Origin: Hahella sp. | GTDB taxonomy: Bacteria > Pseudomonadota > Gammaproteobacteria > Pseudomonadales > Oleiphilaceae | Assembly (NCBI GenBank): GCA_028280065.1 | Contig: JANQMN010000069.1 | Location: forward strand, 29,424 to 93,423 | Reading direction: 5' to 3' | DNA length: 64,000 nt | Part shown: positions 44,441-55,269 of the stretch, piece after piece | Numbering within the stretch: the first letter of the stretch is position 1 | Layout: each line of letters begins with the position of its first letter | Position numbers and translations under genes: made by a program | The notes under the pieces: generated by a model | What the model was told of the DNA's origin: nothing | What the model saw: only the letters and a program-made list of their open reading frames with translations | Databases searched by the model: none

Positions 44441-44903
44441 GATTCGTCAAACCATAATCTTCACATCCCTATGGTCTGCTAATCCAGCTTTACTTGGGCG
44501 ATATCTCTTAAAGGTCTAAGGCAAGAGATAATCGAGAGAGCTTCTCTGTGCTCATTCCAGTATAGCCCAAACCGGTAAATTGACTGCCTGAAGAAACTTC
44601 CTGACCGCTGCTAAATCTTTGCACCTTGTGGTTATCCCAAGTCTTTCAATGGGTGTGTCAAGGTCAAAATAGCCTGTCAAAAGTGACAGTGTCTGGAGTG
44701 GTATAAAAGTGACAGTGTTTGGAGTGCATTGATTGACAGTGAAATCAGCGATCGGAAGTCGGTTTGAGAGCCGAAGAAAATCTAGTAAAGGATAGATATG
44801 AGACGTTTTGATGGCAGGACTAAGCTTGAAAAATCCCTAGGCAACCTTGAAACACTTGTAAAGAATCTGGAGCTTATTCAAGTCACAAAGATTCGAATGT
44901 GGG
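44441..44903. other. Decayed intergenic DNA with an imperfect tandem repeat
   Basis: No intact gene. It contains a 26-bp-period tandem repeat (separate entry) and a short open stretch from an ATG at about 44798 (RRFDGRTKLEKSLGNLETL) that runs out of frame into the MgtE remnant. The region looks like accumulated gene debris. Confidence 0.5.
44679..44726. repeat. Imperfect 26-bp tandem repeat
   Basis: AAAAGTGACAGTGTCTGGAG at 44679 recurs as AAAAGTGACAGTGTTTGGAG at 44705, both followed by TG; a further TTGACAGTG follows at 44733. It could be an old insertion-site or operator repeat. Confidence 0.5.
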
Positions 44904-45068
44904 GAGGAGCAACGTGTTGCAGCCGCATTTTCCGGAGTAGCCGTGCCTGTAATTCTCGATAAACTGAAGCTGGATCCGGCGCTATCCGGTGCGGTGATTC
45001 TCACTACGGTCACTGACATTGTCGGATTTGTTGCGTTTCTCGGGCTAGGAACGATTTTACTATTGTGA
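44904..45068 (+). pseudogene. MgtE magnesium transporter, C-terminal remnant
   Basis: An open frame of 54 codons reads AAAFSGVAVPVILDKLKLDP followed by ALSGAVILTTVTDIVGFVAF and GLGTILLL, then stop. This is the last two membrane helices of an MgtE-type Mg2+ channel, including the characteristic LDPA and TTVTDIVGF elements. The rest of the gene (about 400 residues) is absent upstream. About 130 bp downstream another short frame (EEIEQQITRDIIVWHAKQAK) also ends abruptly and may be unrelated debris. Confidence 0.65.
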
Positions 45069-45283
45069 AGAAGCGGTCATAGCATTTTGCCCTACCCAAA
45101 AAGCGGAGGAGATTGAGCAGCAAATCACTCGAGATATCATTGTGTGGCATGCAAAGCAGGCCAAATCAGAAACGGCACTTAGCACTTAGAGCTAGAAGCA
45201 TCATGCCTAATAGAACCTTTTCGAAATCTAGGTCAGCGTAATCGAATAGCTTTTTTGTCAGGATATATTTTGTCGCTTTGGTA

Positions 45284-45694
45284 TTATCTTTTGGTCAAAA
45301 TAACTTTTAGAAATTTTTCGATTTCCAAGACTGCGCAACTCATTACCTTGGCAATGGATAGTTTAATATTTTCCAACTCGCGATAGCTTTGCTCATCTAA
45401 ATCTGGATTTTGAAGTTTGTTTGAAATCTCGGCTGATAGTTTGGAAAGGTGGTTCAACTGCTCTATGGCTTGTTTGACACTTTTCAGAATATTTTGTCCT
45501 TCAGGTGTAAATGCCAGAGGGATAGATTCCTTGCTCGCAGTTGTAGCGTCCAACACCATTTTATTGGACTCTGCCATGAGTTTCAGGGCTGCATTAAAAA
45601 GGCCCGGATGCGCAATCATAGAATCCTTGTTTGCATTGAGCGCATTTAAAGTCTCTAACAGCTTCTGTTGCTTGTTGATAAAATCTGCGTCCAT
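45284..45694 (-). CDS. Hypothetical helical protein
   Basis: A 136-residue soluble protein that is almost entirely alpha-helical in character, with possible coiled-coil stretches (ILKSVKQAIEQLNHLSKLSA, LENIKLSIAKVMSCAVLEI). No signal peptide or membrane helix. I do not recognise the family. It is isolated between decayed regions, with a GAGG-type Shine-Dalgarno (GAGGAGGAAGT) directly before the ATG, which supports translation. Confidence 0.55.
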   Translation of the reverse strand: MDADFINKQQKLLETLNALNANKDSMIAHPGLFNAALKLMAESNKMVLDATTASKESIPLAFTPEGQNILKSVKQAIEQLNHLSKLSAEISNKLQNPDLDEQSYRELENIKLSIAKVMSCAVLEIEKFLKVILTKR

Positions 45695-46435
45695 ACTTCC
45701 TCCTCAAACACGTGTCAACCATTGGGCTACCGCAGTTGCAACGTTTTTCGAGCTCAGTATTAATTCGCTTTGTCGGACAGTTGTGGTCGTCGGTATTCAA
45801 CGGAAGTTTACCGACTGATGACCCACTACTTTTGCCCAATTAACCACTTAATGGCTAATACCAACAAACTTTCATCACTAATTTTTCTGCTTAAACAACC
45901 TTGCTATATCGACCTTACCAAGTTAGGTGCCTAGCACTATTCACATCTATTTAGAACAGCGGTTTGGTTCCTAGTTGATAACCAAGAATACAGGAATATC
46001 TCGATTAATTAATTGTTTCCAAACAAGATTGCTAACTTTTATTGAGCGGGATTGTGGAACCAAACGAAAGGAATCGCAAAAGTTCGTTTGTGAGATATAT
46101 CTGAAAATCTTGTGAGACTTATCCTACAGACTGATGTTGCACTACCGGACTGTACAACTTGAAGTTTGGATAGGTTTTTTAGATGTAAATAAGCATTATT
46201 GGACATTTGGTATTAATGTGATACGAAGTCAGTGGCGTGAACACTGGGTTGCTTTTTATAGGATGGCCACGACCGCTATGTGCTGGTGTTGGAAAAGGAG
46301 TTAGAGGTCGTTCAGGAAACCTTTATATCCATTTACAAGGATGAATGAAATTTTTATGCTGGACTGTTATTTGTCCACCCTCTAAACGGACGAAGGTTTC
46401 CTGAGCCATACAGTGCTTTGTACGTAGGTGCCCGG
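45695..46435. other. Intergenic region with long inverted repeat
   Basis: About 740 bp without a convincing gene. Bases 46262-46348 hold a 28-codon open stretch with no start codon (GHDRYVLVLEKELEVVQETF), probably a gene fragment. A 12-bp inverted repeat brackets its end (separate entry). Confidence 0.5.
46312..46404. repeat. 12-bp perfect inverted repeat pair
   Basis: TCAGGAAACCTT (46312-46323) and AAGGTTTCCTGA (46393-46404) are exact inverted copies 69 bp apart. It may be the relic of a small mobile element. Confidence 0.45.
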
Positions 46436-48442
46436 CTACTCCTGCGTTTGTAACTGTCCGCCAACATTATCCAGCAACTGCACGACTTCGTGGGAAAGTT
46501 CCTTTAGCGTGTGGAAGTGCTGCTCCGCTTCTTGATGCCGCCCGGATTCTTTGTGATCGATAATTTTGCGAATGGCTTGGTGGAGGTCAGCGTGCGGTTT
46601 TTCAATTGCCTGCATAGCCGGTATTGCCTGGTATTGCGAGGCAGCTTGATCGTAATACCACTTCCCGAAAGCGCACTCCTTGTGTGAAACCGCCTCCTCC
46701 CTCGATAAGCTGCCGGCCCCTGTCAGGTAGGAATAAACCCGGCTGGCCCAGGCCAAATGGGCGAATTTGGCATGCTCAATTTCGATCGCCGGATTTCTCG
46801 ACTTAAACTGGGCGGCAGCGCTTCGCAGGCTGGCGATGCGTTCTCCGATATCCACGGTAGCCTGGATGGCTTCTTCAGTGTTTTCCAGCGTTTGTTCGGC
46901 GACAACGCTGATGTTGGTGATGTTGCGATTGATTTCTTCAGTGACATGCTGCTGTTCTTCGGAGGCGGTAGCGATTTGGTTCGCCATGGAAGAAATCGTG
47001 TCGATCAGCGCCAGAACGCTCCGCAACGCATCGTTGGCTATAGCGGTTTGCTCAGCGCCGTTATTCGCCTCCGCTTGGCTTCGCTTCATCACGCTTACCA
47101 CCTCTGCAACCTGGGTTTGCAAACGGGTAATCATGCTGCCGATCTCTTCAATGGAAGACCGGGTCCGTTGTGCCAACGCACGCACTTCGTCCGCGACCAC
47201 GGCGAATCCCCGTCCTTTTTCCCCCGCCCGCGCAGCTTCGATGGCGGCATTCAGAGCCAATAAATTGGTCTGCTCGGCAATGCTGTTAATGACCTCCAGA
47301 ACGCCGGTAATATTGCTGCTTTCGTCTTCCAGCTTGTCGAGCGAAGCGGAGGCGTGCTGCACCTCTCCGTGCAGGCGTTGCATTACCTCCATGGTAGACT
47401 GCATCAGGCGATCGGCTTCATAAATCTCTGTTTTCGCTTGGTCCGAAGCCGTCGCGGCTTCTGAAGTGTTGTTAGCCACTTCCTGAAAGCTCGCGGACAT
47501 TTCATTCATCGCCGTGGCGACCTGATCGATTTCCTTGTGTTGAATGCGTACGCCTTTAGCCGTTTCGTTCACGGATTCGGTGACTCGCGTGCTCTCCGAA
47601 CCAACTTTTACGGATGCGCCCAGGACTTCAATTAAAAGGTTTTCGACCCTGGATAGCAGTGCATTGAAGTGGCGGGAGAGAAAGCTGACTTCATCCTTGC
47701 CCTTTGGCGTCAGAACTTTCGAAAGATCATTATGCTTGGATACCTCGCCGATACCGTACGCCACTGTTTCAATGCCGCGTGAAATCGCTCTGCCGTTGAC
47801 CACGATCAGCAGGAATAAAAGGCTCGACAGGCCGATGCAAAGCGCTAGGACTGAAAATGCATTGTCATCGGTTTGATCAAATATTTCTTGCTTTTTCGAC
47901 AACTTGAAAGCGAACAACTCTTCGGACAAAGAGTTTAATCCGGCAATAGCGGGTCCGTCACTGACCTTGACAATGGCGTCACGCGCTTCGGCATTTTTTC
48001 CTTCGCTAAGCAGTTGCGTGACGACGGGAACAAAATTTTCATATTCACTTGCGGTTTTGGTGATGGCCGTTAGCGCTTCTTTCTCGGATTCGGACAAGTT
48101 CGGAAGTTGCCGATAGGTCGTGATTGCCGCCCTGAGCTTCGAGAAGTTAAGTGCGGTACGTTCGACGTACTTCGTCTGCCCTCTCAACACATAGTTTTTA
48201 AAATTGTGGATCATGCCGCCATAACCCAGATGGGTATAAAGTTCCGTGATCAGTTCCTGGCGTTCGGAAAGCGTGTTGATCATCGAACCCCAGTCGCCTT
48301 TCATTTCCTGAATCTTGATGTGTTGATACCAGGTAATCGTGGCCAGCAGGATGACGGCGACAACCGCCACACTATAAAGTCTTACTTTAATAGAAAGTTG
48401 AGACAGAATTTCATTCAAAACAACGACCTCATCATTGAACAA
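46436..48442 (-). CDS. Methyl-accepting chemotaxis protein with C-terminal CZB zinc-binding domain
   Basis: A chemoreceptor of about 660 residues: TM1 near 20-40, a periplasmic four-helix sensor to about 195, TM2, HAMP, then the signalling hairpin with the conserved tip [20 protein letters not shown]. After the hairpin comes a CZB domain with the expected ligands ([33 protein letters not shown]), known in other proteins to sense zinc or oxidants such as HOCl. The start codon is uncertain: TTG at 48442 or TTG at 48418 ([15 protein letters not shown]). No other che genes are nearby. Confidence 0.9.
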   Translation of the reverse strand: MFNDEVVVLNEILSQLSIKVRLYSVAVVAVILLATITWYQHIKIQEMKGDWGSMINTLSERQELITELYTHLGYGGMIHNFKNYVLRGQTKYVERTALNFSKLRAAITTYRQLPNLSESEKEALTAITKTASEYENFVPVVTQLLSEGKNAEARDAIVKVSDGPAIAGLNSLSEELFAFKLSKKQEIFDQTDDNAFSVLALCIGLSSLLFLLIVVNGRAISRGIETVAYGIGEVSKHNDLSKVLTPKGKDEVSFLSRHFNALLSRVENLLIEVLGASVKVGSESTRVTESVNETAKGVRIQHKEIDQVATAMNEMSASFQEVANNTSEAATASDQAKTEIYEADRLMQSTMEVMQRLHGEVQHASASLDKLEDESSNITGVLEVINSIAEQTNLLALNAAIEAARAGEKGRGFAVVADEVRALAQRTRSSIEEIGSMITRLQTQVAEVVSVMKRSQAEANNGAEQTAIANDALRSVLALIDTISSMANQIATASEEQQHVTEEINRNITNISVVAEQTLENTEEAIQATVDIGERIASLRSAAAQFKSRNPAIEIEHAKFAHLAWASRVYSYLTGAGSLSREEAVSHKECAFGKWYYDQAASQYQAIPAMQAIEKPHADLHQAIRKIIDHKESGRHQEAEQHFHTLKELSHEVVQLLDNVGGQLQTQE

Positions 48443-48629
48443 ATACTAAACTACTTGTCTCGCTGCCAAGGAATACCGGAATAGTCTCGGCTTCCAAGGC
48501 GGCATGGGAATTTACCAAAAACATAGCATTGTCCAAGATCGCCATTAATGCCAGTTTGGTATCGACTAATTGCTTATGTTTCTTTAAACGATGCGTTAAC
48601 CTGATCCTGGTCAGATTTCCAATCAGCAG

Positions 48630-50207
48630 TTAAACCTGGAATTGGCTTACAAGTTCCTGTAACTCCTTGCTGTTGCGATGTAACTGGGTACTCGCACTTG
48701 CCGTTTGTTGGGCTCCTTTGGAGGTTTGTTCGGCAATAGACTGGATATTGGTAAGATTCTCGCTCATCTCTTCGGTAGTGGCCGATTGTTCTTCGGCGGC
48801 GCTAGCAATCTGAGTGTTCAAGTTAACTATCTCGGCCACTGCCTTTGTTATGTTGGATAACGACTCTCCCGCGAATTTGGCATCGTCCACGGTAACTTGC
48901 GCCGCCTTGCAACTTTTTTCCATGACCGATACTGCTTGCTCGGTGCCGGATTCGAACTTTGCCACCAGTTCTTCAATTTCGATCGTGGACGACTGGGTTC
49001 TTTGTGCCAGTGTCCGCACCTCGTCGGCGACGACCGCAAAGCCTCGGCCCTGTTCGCCTGCGCGTGCCGCTTCAATTGCGGCATTCAGCGCCAGCAGATT
49101 GGTTTGTTCGGCAATGGTCTTTATCACCGTCAATACATTGCCGATGTTTTCGCCGTCGGTCTTCAGTTTGGATATAACTTCTGCCGCGCTTTCAACATCG
49201 GCCACCAGGGCGTCAATGGAGCCGATGGTCTTTTGGACGACCTTATTGCCTTGATTGGCTTGGGTATCTCCCGAGTCGGCAGAATTTGCCGCCACTTCGG
49301 CATTTGCCGCCACTTCTCTGATGCTCGCGGCCATTTCATGCATGGCTGTAGCGACTTGGGTAATTTCATCGGATTGGCGATGTACGCCCTGCTGTGTATT
49401 TTCTGTGATTTCGGTGAGTTGTCGGGACGATTCTTCAAATTGCCTGGCCTGAATTTTCACCTGTGACACGATTCGACTCAGATTCTCAATCCATCGATTA
49501 AACGCCTGTGCCAGTTGCCCGATTTCATCACTCGAGGTAATGGCGGCTCGCTGGGTCAAGTCCCCGGAACGTTCGATTGCCACGATAGTTTCCTGAAGGT
49601 TGTTAACAGGCTTGCTGATCAGATTAGCGACGATAAGTGGAATCACTATGCCCAAAACGATCAGGCTTGCCAGCAGTCCGTATAGTGACCCGCTAACCAC
49701 GCGATTGGAGCTGTGAATTTGCTCGACAATCTGTTCCAGATTTTGTTCATATTCAGACTTCAACTCAACTATCTGCCGGAATATCGTGTCGGCCATTTCA
49801 TTGGACTGACTCAACAAGGTTCCGCCCTGGAGTCGATTGTCATCTAAAAAGGCAGAGGTGGCCTGCCCAAGGAGACCTCGATAGCTTTCGATTTCCGGCA
49901 GGAGCTGTGCAGCGAGCGGGGAATCCAGTTCACCCAGAACTCGGCGAAGTCCATTGTAGTTATCGTCCTGCCTCTGTTTGAACCGGTCCTGCAGCAGCAT
50001 TATGTATTCGAGGGATGCAACACGCAGATCGAAGAATTTTTCTTCCGCCTCATTGATAACCCGAAGTGATTCGACCAACGCTTCTTCCTGAGCTAGCAAT
50101 TTCTGATTTTCATTTAGCTGGAATAATGAAAAAAACAGAACTGCCAACAGGATGACAAGCAGGATAGCGTTACCGAGTAAGATCTTATAGCGAACCGAAA
50201 GTTGCAT
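48630..50207 (-). CDS. Methyl-accepting chemotaxis protein
   Basis: A 525-residue chemoreceptor starting [20 protein letters not shown] (TM1), with a helical periplasmic domain (about 30-170), TM2 near 172-195, HAMP, and the signalling hairpin tip [20 protein letters not shown]. The gene starts 14 bp after the stop of an exported repeat protein on the same strand, so the two are almost certainly co-transcribed. That protein could be its periplasmic ligand-binding partner. Confidence 0.92.
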   Translation of the reverse strand: MQLSVRYKILLGNAILLVILLAVLFFSLFQLNENQKLLAQEEALVESLRVINEAEEKFFDLRVASLEYIMLLQDRFKQRQDDNYNGLRRVLGELDSPLAAQLLPEIESYRGLLGQATSAFLDDNRLQGGTLLSQSNEMADTIFRQIVELKSEYEQNLEQIVEQIHSSNRVVSGSLYGLLASLIVLGIVIPLIVANLISKPVNNLQETIVAIERSGDLTQRAAITSSDEIGQLAQAFNRWIENLSRIVSQVKIQARQFEESSRQLTEITENTQQGVHRQSDEITQVATAMHEMAASIREVAANAEVAANSADSGDTQANQGNKVVQKTIGSIDALVADVESAAEVISKLKTDGENIGNVLTVIKTIAEQTNLLALNAAIEAARAGEQGRGFAVVADEVRTLAQRTQSSTIEIEELVAKFESGTEQAVSVMEKSCKAAQVTVDDAKFAGESLSNITKAVAEIVNLNTQIASAAEEQSATTEEMSENLTNIQSIAEQTSKGAQQTASASTQLHRNSKELQELVSQFQV

Positions 50208-50221
50208 TTGGACATGATTTC

Positions 50222-51202
50222 CTAGAGAGATACCGTGAGGAGACGATCCAACATATAGCGCACGTGTTGCATTTGGTAAAAAACGTCGGAAGGAGTCTTA
50301 TTCTGTGCCGGTTCGGCCGCAGGTGTTGCACTGTGGACCTGCAAAGGCATTTTCAGCAAGTTGATCTCTGCAATGATGAACTGGGTTTGGGCAAAAACAT
50401 CAATGGGTTGAATCTGGCCGAAGGCATCGATAGCCGGTGCATCTATTTCTGCAAGACTGAATTTTTTCCGGATGTCGTTGAGTAGGTTACGCACGTCGAG
50501 AGCCAGCTTTAAAACATCGCCAGGACTTTTTCCCGGCGTAAAGGAAGCCATTCTAGAACCGTCCGGATGCATCCCGTACTTGGCAGTGATTAACGCGCGT
50601 TTAGTCGTTTCCTGGTCGCTTGGCATGCGCTGGGACAGGGTAAGCAATAAATTCTGTAAATCTTTATTGGCCCGCAATGTATGGGCATAGACTACATTCG
50701 GACTTACCGCTTTGTTGCCATTTAATCGGTTGAGTTTATAGAACAGATTCAGAAGTACGCCATAAACGTCGGAAGGGCTCTTGTTGGAGAACTGGTCCGG
50801 GGAAATATTTACATAGCCAATGGTATCGCGATATCTGAATTCCAAGTGGTTTTTCAGTATTTGCGATCCGAAGTACACGCTGGTAGGAGAGTATTCTATC
50901 GGTGTGGAAAACAGCCTCGGTGGCGGAGGCTTTCCTGAACCGAGCGTGTACTCGTAAAGTTCCGCCAATACCGACGCTTGTAACTCATAGACATGCATGG
51001 GCTTTGCGTCCGATTCCCGTGAAGTAGGCAACTGCAGATTGCCGATTCCTTGCGCCTGCAGGATCGAGTCGACAAGACGGTTGCTGTATTCCAGACTCCC
51101 AAACACATCGCTTGGTGTGTATTGGTTGGAAGCCTGTACCTGGTAACTCATCGAGAGGATGAAAACGAAGAAAACGAGTTTCTTTATGCAATAGCTACCC
51201 AT
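50222..51202 (-). CDS. Exported protein with internal PxDV helical repeats
   Basis: A 326-residue periplasmic protein; signal peptide to residue 24 (SYQVQAS). The mature chain has about seven helical units, of which the clearest are [78 protein letters not shown] and [20 protein letters not shown]. Each begins [ST]PxDV and continues as an amphipathic helix, 30-60 residues apart. I do not recognise the family. It is 14 bp upstream of a chemoreceptor gene, which suggests that it binds a ligand for, or docks on, that receptor. Confidence 0.78.
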   Translation of the reverse strand: MGSYCIKKLVFFVFILSMSYQVQASNQYTPSDVFGSLEYSNRLVDSILQAQGIGNLQLPTSRESDAKPMHVYELQASVLAELYEYTLGSGKPPPPRLFSTPIEYSPTSVYFGSQILKNHLEFRYRDTIGYVNISPDQFSNKSPSDVYGVLLNLFYKLNRLNGNKAVSPNVVYAHTLRANKDLQNLLLTLSQRMPSDQETTKRALITAKYGMHPDGSRMASFTPGKSPGDVLKLALDVRNLLNDIRKKFSLAEIDAPAIDAFGQIQPIDVFAQTQFIIAEINLLKMPLQVHSATPAAEPAQNKTPSDVFYQMQHVRYMLDRLLTVSL

Positions 51203-51466
51203 GCCTGTATTGGCCTCAATCGAATAACAATAAAAAGTATCGTTAGATGTTTTGATTTATTTGCTGCTACGATTTTTTGTCTGGTCCGGATCACCATGAC
51301 AAACTATAGCTTGCTTTGAATATCGGATAGCATCGAAATATTAGTTCTTTAGCGGCTCTGGCGGTTATCGCTGAAAATCCTGTGGGGTATTTCCTACGAA
51401 TCATTTTTTGTTCCATTTGGAGCGCGCGAGGGCACTTGGTTTCACCAAATAAAACTGGAGGGTTTG

Positions 51467-52015
51467 TTATCGTATGTCAGCCAGTTTCACTCCGATGACA
51501 TACGACCACCAATGATCATTTTTGTTGCTGAATAAGCTATGCCAATACCAGGAAGAAACGTCACTCCAACTATTTCCTGATTGGTCTTTGATAAATTCGC
51601 AGACTCGCAACCTGCTACTGCCTTTGGTCATCGCAAAGCAACCCATGCCGTTTCCAGCTTTATTGGTTTGCATGGGCAAAAATTTTATCGAATAGCCCAC
51701 TCCTCGGAAGCAATCGCTGGCCGGATGTAACTGACGGGTTGGGGCTTGAATCCAGCGGATAATGATCTCGCGGTTGCCGTCGGAAAATCGGGCAATTTTG
51801 CCGGGAAATCGCTGCACGAAACCCTTTTCCCGTTCGCTTAACTCCAGGCGTTTGAGCAGCTTTCCTTCGTAGTGCGTTGGCCAGCCTGGAAAGCTGGATT
51901 CTACATGGGCACTGGACGACAGAGGTGTCCAGATAAGCGACACCACCGCCGCAAAGCCACTGGCGATAATGAGGAATAGAAACTCTAGACGTGAGTTGAT
52001 TTTGCTTTGCCCCAT
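51467..52015 (-). CDS. EpsI-like exosortase-associated protein
   Basis: A 182-residue protein with one N-terminal membrane helix (FLFLIIASGFAAVVSLIW) and an extracytoplasmic domain containing RQLHPASDCFRGVGYSIKF, which resembles the HPPxxC block of EpsI/DUF3485 proteins that accompany exosortases. The start overlaps the exosortase gene by 31 bp. It is the last gene of the exosortase locus on the minus strand. Confidence 0.68.
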   Translation of the reverse strand: MGQSKINSRLEFLFLIIASGFAAVVSLIWTPLSSSAHVESSFPGWPTHYEGKLLKRLELSEREKGFVQRFPGKIARFSDGNREIIIRWIQAPTRQLHPASDCFRGVGYSIKFLPMQTNKAGNGMGCFAMTKGSSRLRVCEFIKDQSGNSWSDVSSWYWHSLFSNKNDHWWSYVIGVKLADIR

Positions 52016-52833
52016 CCGTTTATTCCATTTAATGTCAAAACGATTGCGCCAGCAGTCAAAATAAATGCGGCAGTTCCCACTCCTTCATGCCACCAACTCA
52101 TGGGTAACTCGACTAATCCGCTTTCCAAATGAAACAAACTACTGGCTCTCAGCACATTTCCGAGTAAAACCAATAGACAGCAGGCGAACAAGCCGATGCT
52201 TAAGCGCAGTACTTCCATTCTACTCACAAAGGCAATTACCAGGGTTAAGAACAAACCCGCCCAAAGCATGGTGATACCGCTGCATGGCCCGTCGAATAGC
52301 AGCATTTCGTTTTGCCAGACTAAGTAAGTGCCTTCCTGGCTGACCTGCATTCCATTCATCTTTAACAGGGGTACAGTCAGGCTGGCAGATAGCAGGCGGG
52401 AGGGGTAGCCAAGATAAAACTGCAACGACGGAAGCACAGGCAAAGCGAGTAACACCATACCCCAAAATCCCGCAGGAGGAGGCCGTCCAAAGGCGGCGAA
52501 ATACAAGGTAAGTAAGATGGCTGAAACAGCAATCGCAGCGCGAATGATCGAGGGTGCAAACAGATAGGAGATACCATAGAGCACCATAAGTAACGCAATA
52601 GGAATGACTGGAAAGTAAAAGATTTGCCTATTCTTGCGGATAGCTTGCCAGGCCAAGGCAAGAATCAATGCGAACGCCACCAACAGGGCTACCGCTTCTT
52701 CAGGTGAGTGCCAAGTGCGGTGTAGGTACCACACCCAGGCAGGCCAAAAAGCGACGATCTGAAGACCCATGACGAGAATCAGACGGGCTAGGCTATGCCG
52801 GTTAATCGGTGACGGTGTTGCCGTAAATACCAT
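51985..52833 (-). CDS. Exosortase family transpeptidase-like protein
   Basis: Polytopic membrane protein (about eight helices) of the exosortase/archaeosortase superfamily. Catalytic residues are in LLFDGPCSGITMLWAGL (Cys), GNVLRASSLFHLESG (Arg) and SWWHEGVGTAAF (His), the expected order. It would recognise and process a PEP-CTERM-like tail; the only candidate target nearby is the VIT/VWA protein encoded just upstream. The start at 52833 is preferred over 52869 to reduce overlap with that gene. The subtype is not certain; it may belong with exosortases dedicated to VIT proteins. Confidence 0.86.
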   Translation of the reverse strand: MVFTATPSPINRHSLARLILVMGLQIVAFWPAWVWYLHRTWHSPEEAVALLVAFALILALAWQAIRKNRQIFYFPVIPIALLMVLYGISYLFAPSIIRAAIAVSAILLTLYFAAFGRPPPAGFWGMVLLALPVLPSLQFYLGYPSRLLSASLTVPLLKMNGMQVSQEGTYLVWQNEMLLFDGPCSGITMLWAGLFLTLVIAFVSRMEVLRLSIGLFACCLLVLLGNVLRASSLFHLESGLVELPMSWWHEGVGTAAFILTAGAIVLTLNGINGWGKAKSTHV

Positions 52834-55160
52834 AGGATCAACGCCAAGATGACAAAAAGTAATAGCCATTGATGCGGTTCGGGGATAGTCGGCACAGAAC
52901 CGGCTTCCACAGGTGTCAGGTCGTTTTCCTCATACTGCGCCTGGCTTTCCAGGACAACCGCTCCACTTACAGGGGTAACCAATTGATGCCGGGCTGCGAT
53001 TTCGATGGCACGATCCGTATTGCCTTTTTTATCTTCGGTAATGAGGGATAAGACCTGAGTTTTTGCCCATAACCTGACGATATGCGCAGAACCTCGTTCA
53101 ATTTCGCTGCCCGGACTCCCTTTAAACCGCTTCCACTGATAACCTGGGTGAGTCGAAAATAGTGAGTCGAAATAGTCGGCCAGGTCTTTTTCAACCATGC
53201 CTAGATAGGGCAGTGCTTTCGCTTGCCAGCTCCAGTCTGCGTTATCCATCAGCAGATTCGGACCCAACCCGATACCATACAGGACTATTTTTGGCGTGCG
53301 TGAGAGTCTGGTCATTGCCTGGTCCAGTTTCGCTTGGCTGGCAGTAAAAGCAACCGGCTGAGGAGCATGTACCCAAAGTAACTCTGTTTGAGAGTAGGAT
53401 TCCAGAGCGTGCAACGCATCCGTCAATGCGTGCCCGCTATCTTGGCCACCGGCGAAATCCGTTGCTTCAATTAACTGCTTAAATTGCGCTTTGCGTTTTT
53501 CTGTCCAGGCGCCAATGGTAATAGACGCAGGTGCTTCACTGGCGATGATCAGCCCTATCTGTGTTCCATCGGGAATGCGGTCTAGAGCGGCAACGATAGC
53601 GTCTAGGTACCTGTGCATCTTTGCCGAGCCGTCAATCACCAGCATCAATGCTTCTGGGGGCGTTTGTTCCTCCATCACTAACTGTTGAATAATCGCTTCC
53701 CCAGGTTCTAACTCAGACCAGGATCTGAGTCGTGTTTCATCTTGATCGACCCAAATACTTTTTCTGGAAATCGTCAGGTCCATATCTGAAAGACTGCCCT
53801 GAATTCTGTAGAGCTGTTGGTCGCTTAGATGTTTTGTCGTGACACCGGATAGGTCTGATCGGAGGCTTTGATGGGCTTCGATCCATATTTCGTGCTGTAG
53901 CTTTCGGTCGATGTTGAAGTTGCGGTTTTCAATTGCGGGGAGTATCAGTTGGGCGCTGTCTTTACCGATGAGTTTTAGTGGTGCGGTCATCCCTAGTCGG
54001 AATTTGATCAGGCCGCCGTTCGGCAGGATGGGAAATGCCTGGGCAAGAATCCTGTCTGTTCCCTGGGTAGTGACCAACAGCGGATCTCTGCGCCTTTGTA
54101 CGATGCTTTGGTATGCCTGGCGAACTTGTCTGCGCCCTGCAAAAGCCGCCTCGCTTTCCTCGCCGTTGATCCATAAGGTGGCACGGGACACGACAGCATC
54201 CGGCGGCAATGAAATTTGCAGTCTGGCTTCTCGTTGTCGGTATGAATCGTTACGGAACTCAAACGTCCACTCCAGATAGGCAATGCCGTCATCACTATTC
54301 ACAGAGCCATCCAAACGGGAAGACACCAGGTTTAATCCTTTCAATCTTCCACCCACCTGCGTCCCGCCTTGATCCGCATCGAAGTTCATATCCTCGAACT
54401 GTCTCCAAGCCCGTCCTGCATGGGGAATGGGTTGCAGATTAAAAGGCTCACCGGTAACACGATAGAATATCTCCCTCACTTTTGACGGGTGCGTCGAGCC
54501 TCTATCTTGTAGAAATATAAGGGCAAAACTCAGCGGCCCGGTGGCTTGCCCGTGCCGGTCGTAACAGTGACGAAGCAACAGCTCCTCGTCTCCCCAGCGC
54601 CGCAACAACTCAATACCGCGTCGACTGGTTGTTTGATTGTCGCTGGCTGCCAGGGTGATTCCCCATTTCGTTGCCGCAGTGGGTAGATCCAAAATGACAA
54701 AGGCAAACAGTGCGATTAACAATCCGTGCCAGAGTTTGGTTTTACTTGTGCTTGAATCCTGAGAGACCAGATTTCGATAGAGTTTGATAGTGACGAATAA
54801 AACGATAAGCGGCGCAAGGGAAAGAAATCCCATGCCGAAGATGACAATCGCCATTACAGAGATTGGTGTTAAAGGCAAAAACAGTATCGCATAGAATCCC
54901 GCGATACCAATTGAAATGGCAGACGATAAGATTAACCAGCGCGTGTCGGTAAATCTTTTTTCACGCAGCTGAATCCACAGAAGGCAGTTGGATAGAGGAA
55001 CAAGAAGTACGAGTAAGACATGCCAAATAGTCGGGATCGGGTCAAAAAACGTTTCGGCGCACATACGACTATAGAGTTCAAAGCCGATAACGCCTGCGGG
55101 GTAAATGACACCCAAAAAGAGTAAGACCCAGCCCGGTTTGCGTGTTTTTTTGGTTTCCAT
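52788..55160 (-). CDS. VIT/VWA-domain membrane protein with PEP-CTERM-like sorting tail
   Basis: A protein of about 790 residues. Four N-terminal membrane helices (to about 180) are followed by a vault/inter-alpha-trypsin VIT domain (AFAGRRQVRQAYQSIVQRRR, then DPLLVTTQGTDRILAQAFP) and a von Willebrand A-like domain (ALMLVIDGSAKMHRYLDAIV; the MIDAS is DGSAK, lacking the second Ser). The C-terminus reads VPTIPEPHQWLLLFVILALI then WYLRQHRHR: a PEP motif, one helix and a basic end. This is the form of an exosortase target. The exosortase gene overlaps its 3' end. Confidence 0.85.
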   Translation of the reverse strand: METKKTRKPGWVLLFLGVIYPAGVIGFELYSRMCAETFFDPIPTIWHVLLVLLVPLSNCLLWIQLREKRFTDTRWLILSSAISIGIAGFYAILFLPLTPISVMAIVIFGMGFLSLAPLIVLFVTIKLYRNLVSQDSSTSKTKLWHGLLIALFAFVILDLPTAATKWGITLAASDNQTTSRRGIELLRRWGDEELLLRHCYDRHGQATGPLSFALIFLQDRGSTHPSKVREIFYRVTGEPFNLQPIPHAGRAWRQFEDMNFDADQGGTQVGGRLKGLNLVSSRLDGSVNSDDGIAYLEWTFEFRNDSYRQREARLQISLPPDAVVSRATLWINGEESEAAFAGRRQVRQAYQSIVQRRRDPLLVTTQGTDRILAQAFPILPNGGLIKFRLGMTAPLKLIGKDSAQLILPAIENRNFNIDRKLQHEIWIEAHQSLRSDLSGVTTKHLSDQQLYRIQGSLSDMDLTISRKSIWVDQDETRLRSWSELEPGEAIIQQLVMEEQTPPEALMLVIDGSAKMHRYLDAIVAALDRIPDGTQIGLIIASEAPASITIGAWTEKRKAQFKQLIEATDFAGGQDSGHALTDALHALESYSQTELLWVHAPQPVAFTASQAKLDQAMTRLSRTPKIVLYGIGLGPNLLMDNADWSWQAKALPYLGMVEKDLADYFDSLFSTHPGYQWKRFKGSPGSEIERGSAHIVRLWAKTQVLSLITEDKKGNTDRAIEIAARHQLVTPVSGAVVLESQAQYEENDLTPVEAGSVPTIPEPHQWLLLFVILALILWYLRQHRHRLTGIA

Positions 55161-55269
55161 AGGCTGCAAGGGAATAAGCCAGTCGATCCATTGATAGTAT
55201 AGGTGTAATAGGGCGATGTTATGGATGGATATGACGAATTCTGTTGAATAGAGGCGGTCGGATTATTAC

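Noticed and set aside
46757-47263. 168-codon plus-strand frame
   Set aside because: Antisense to the conserved signalling hairpin of a chemoreceptor.
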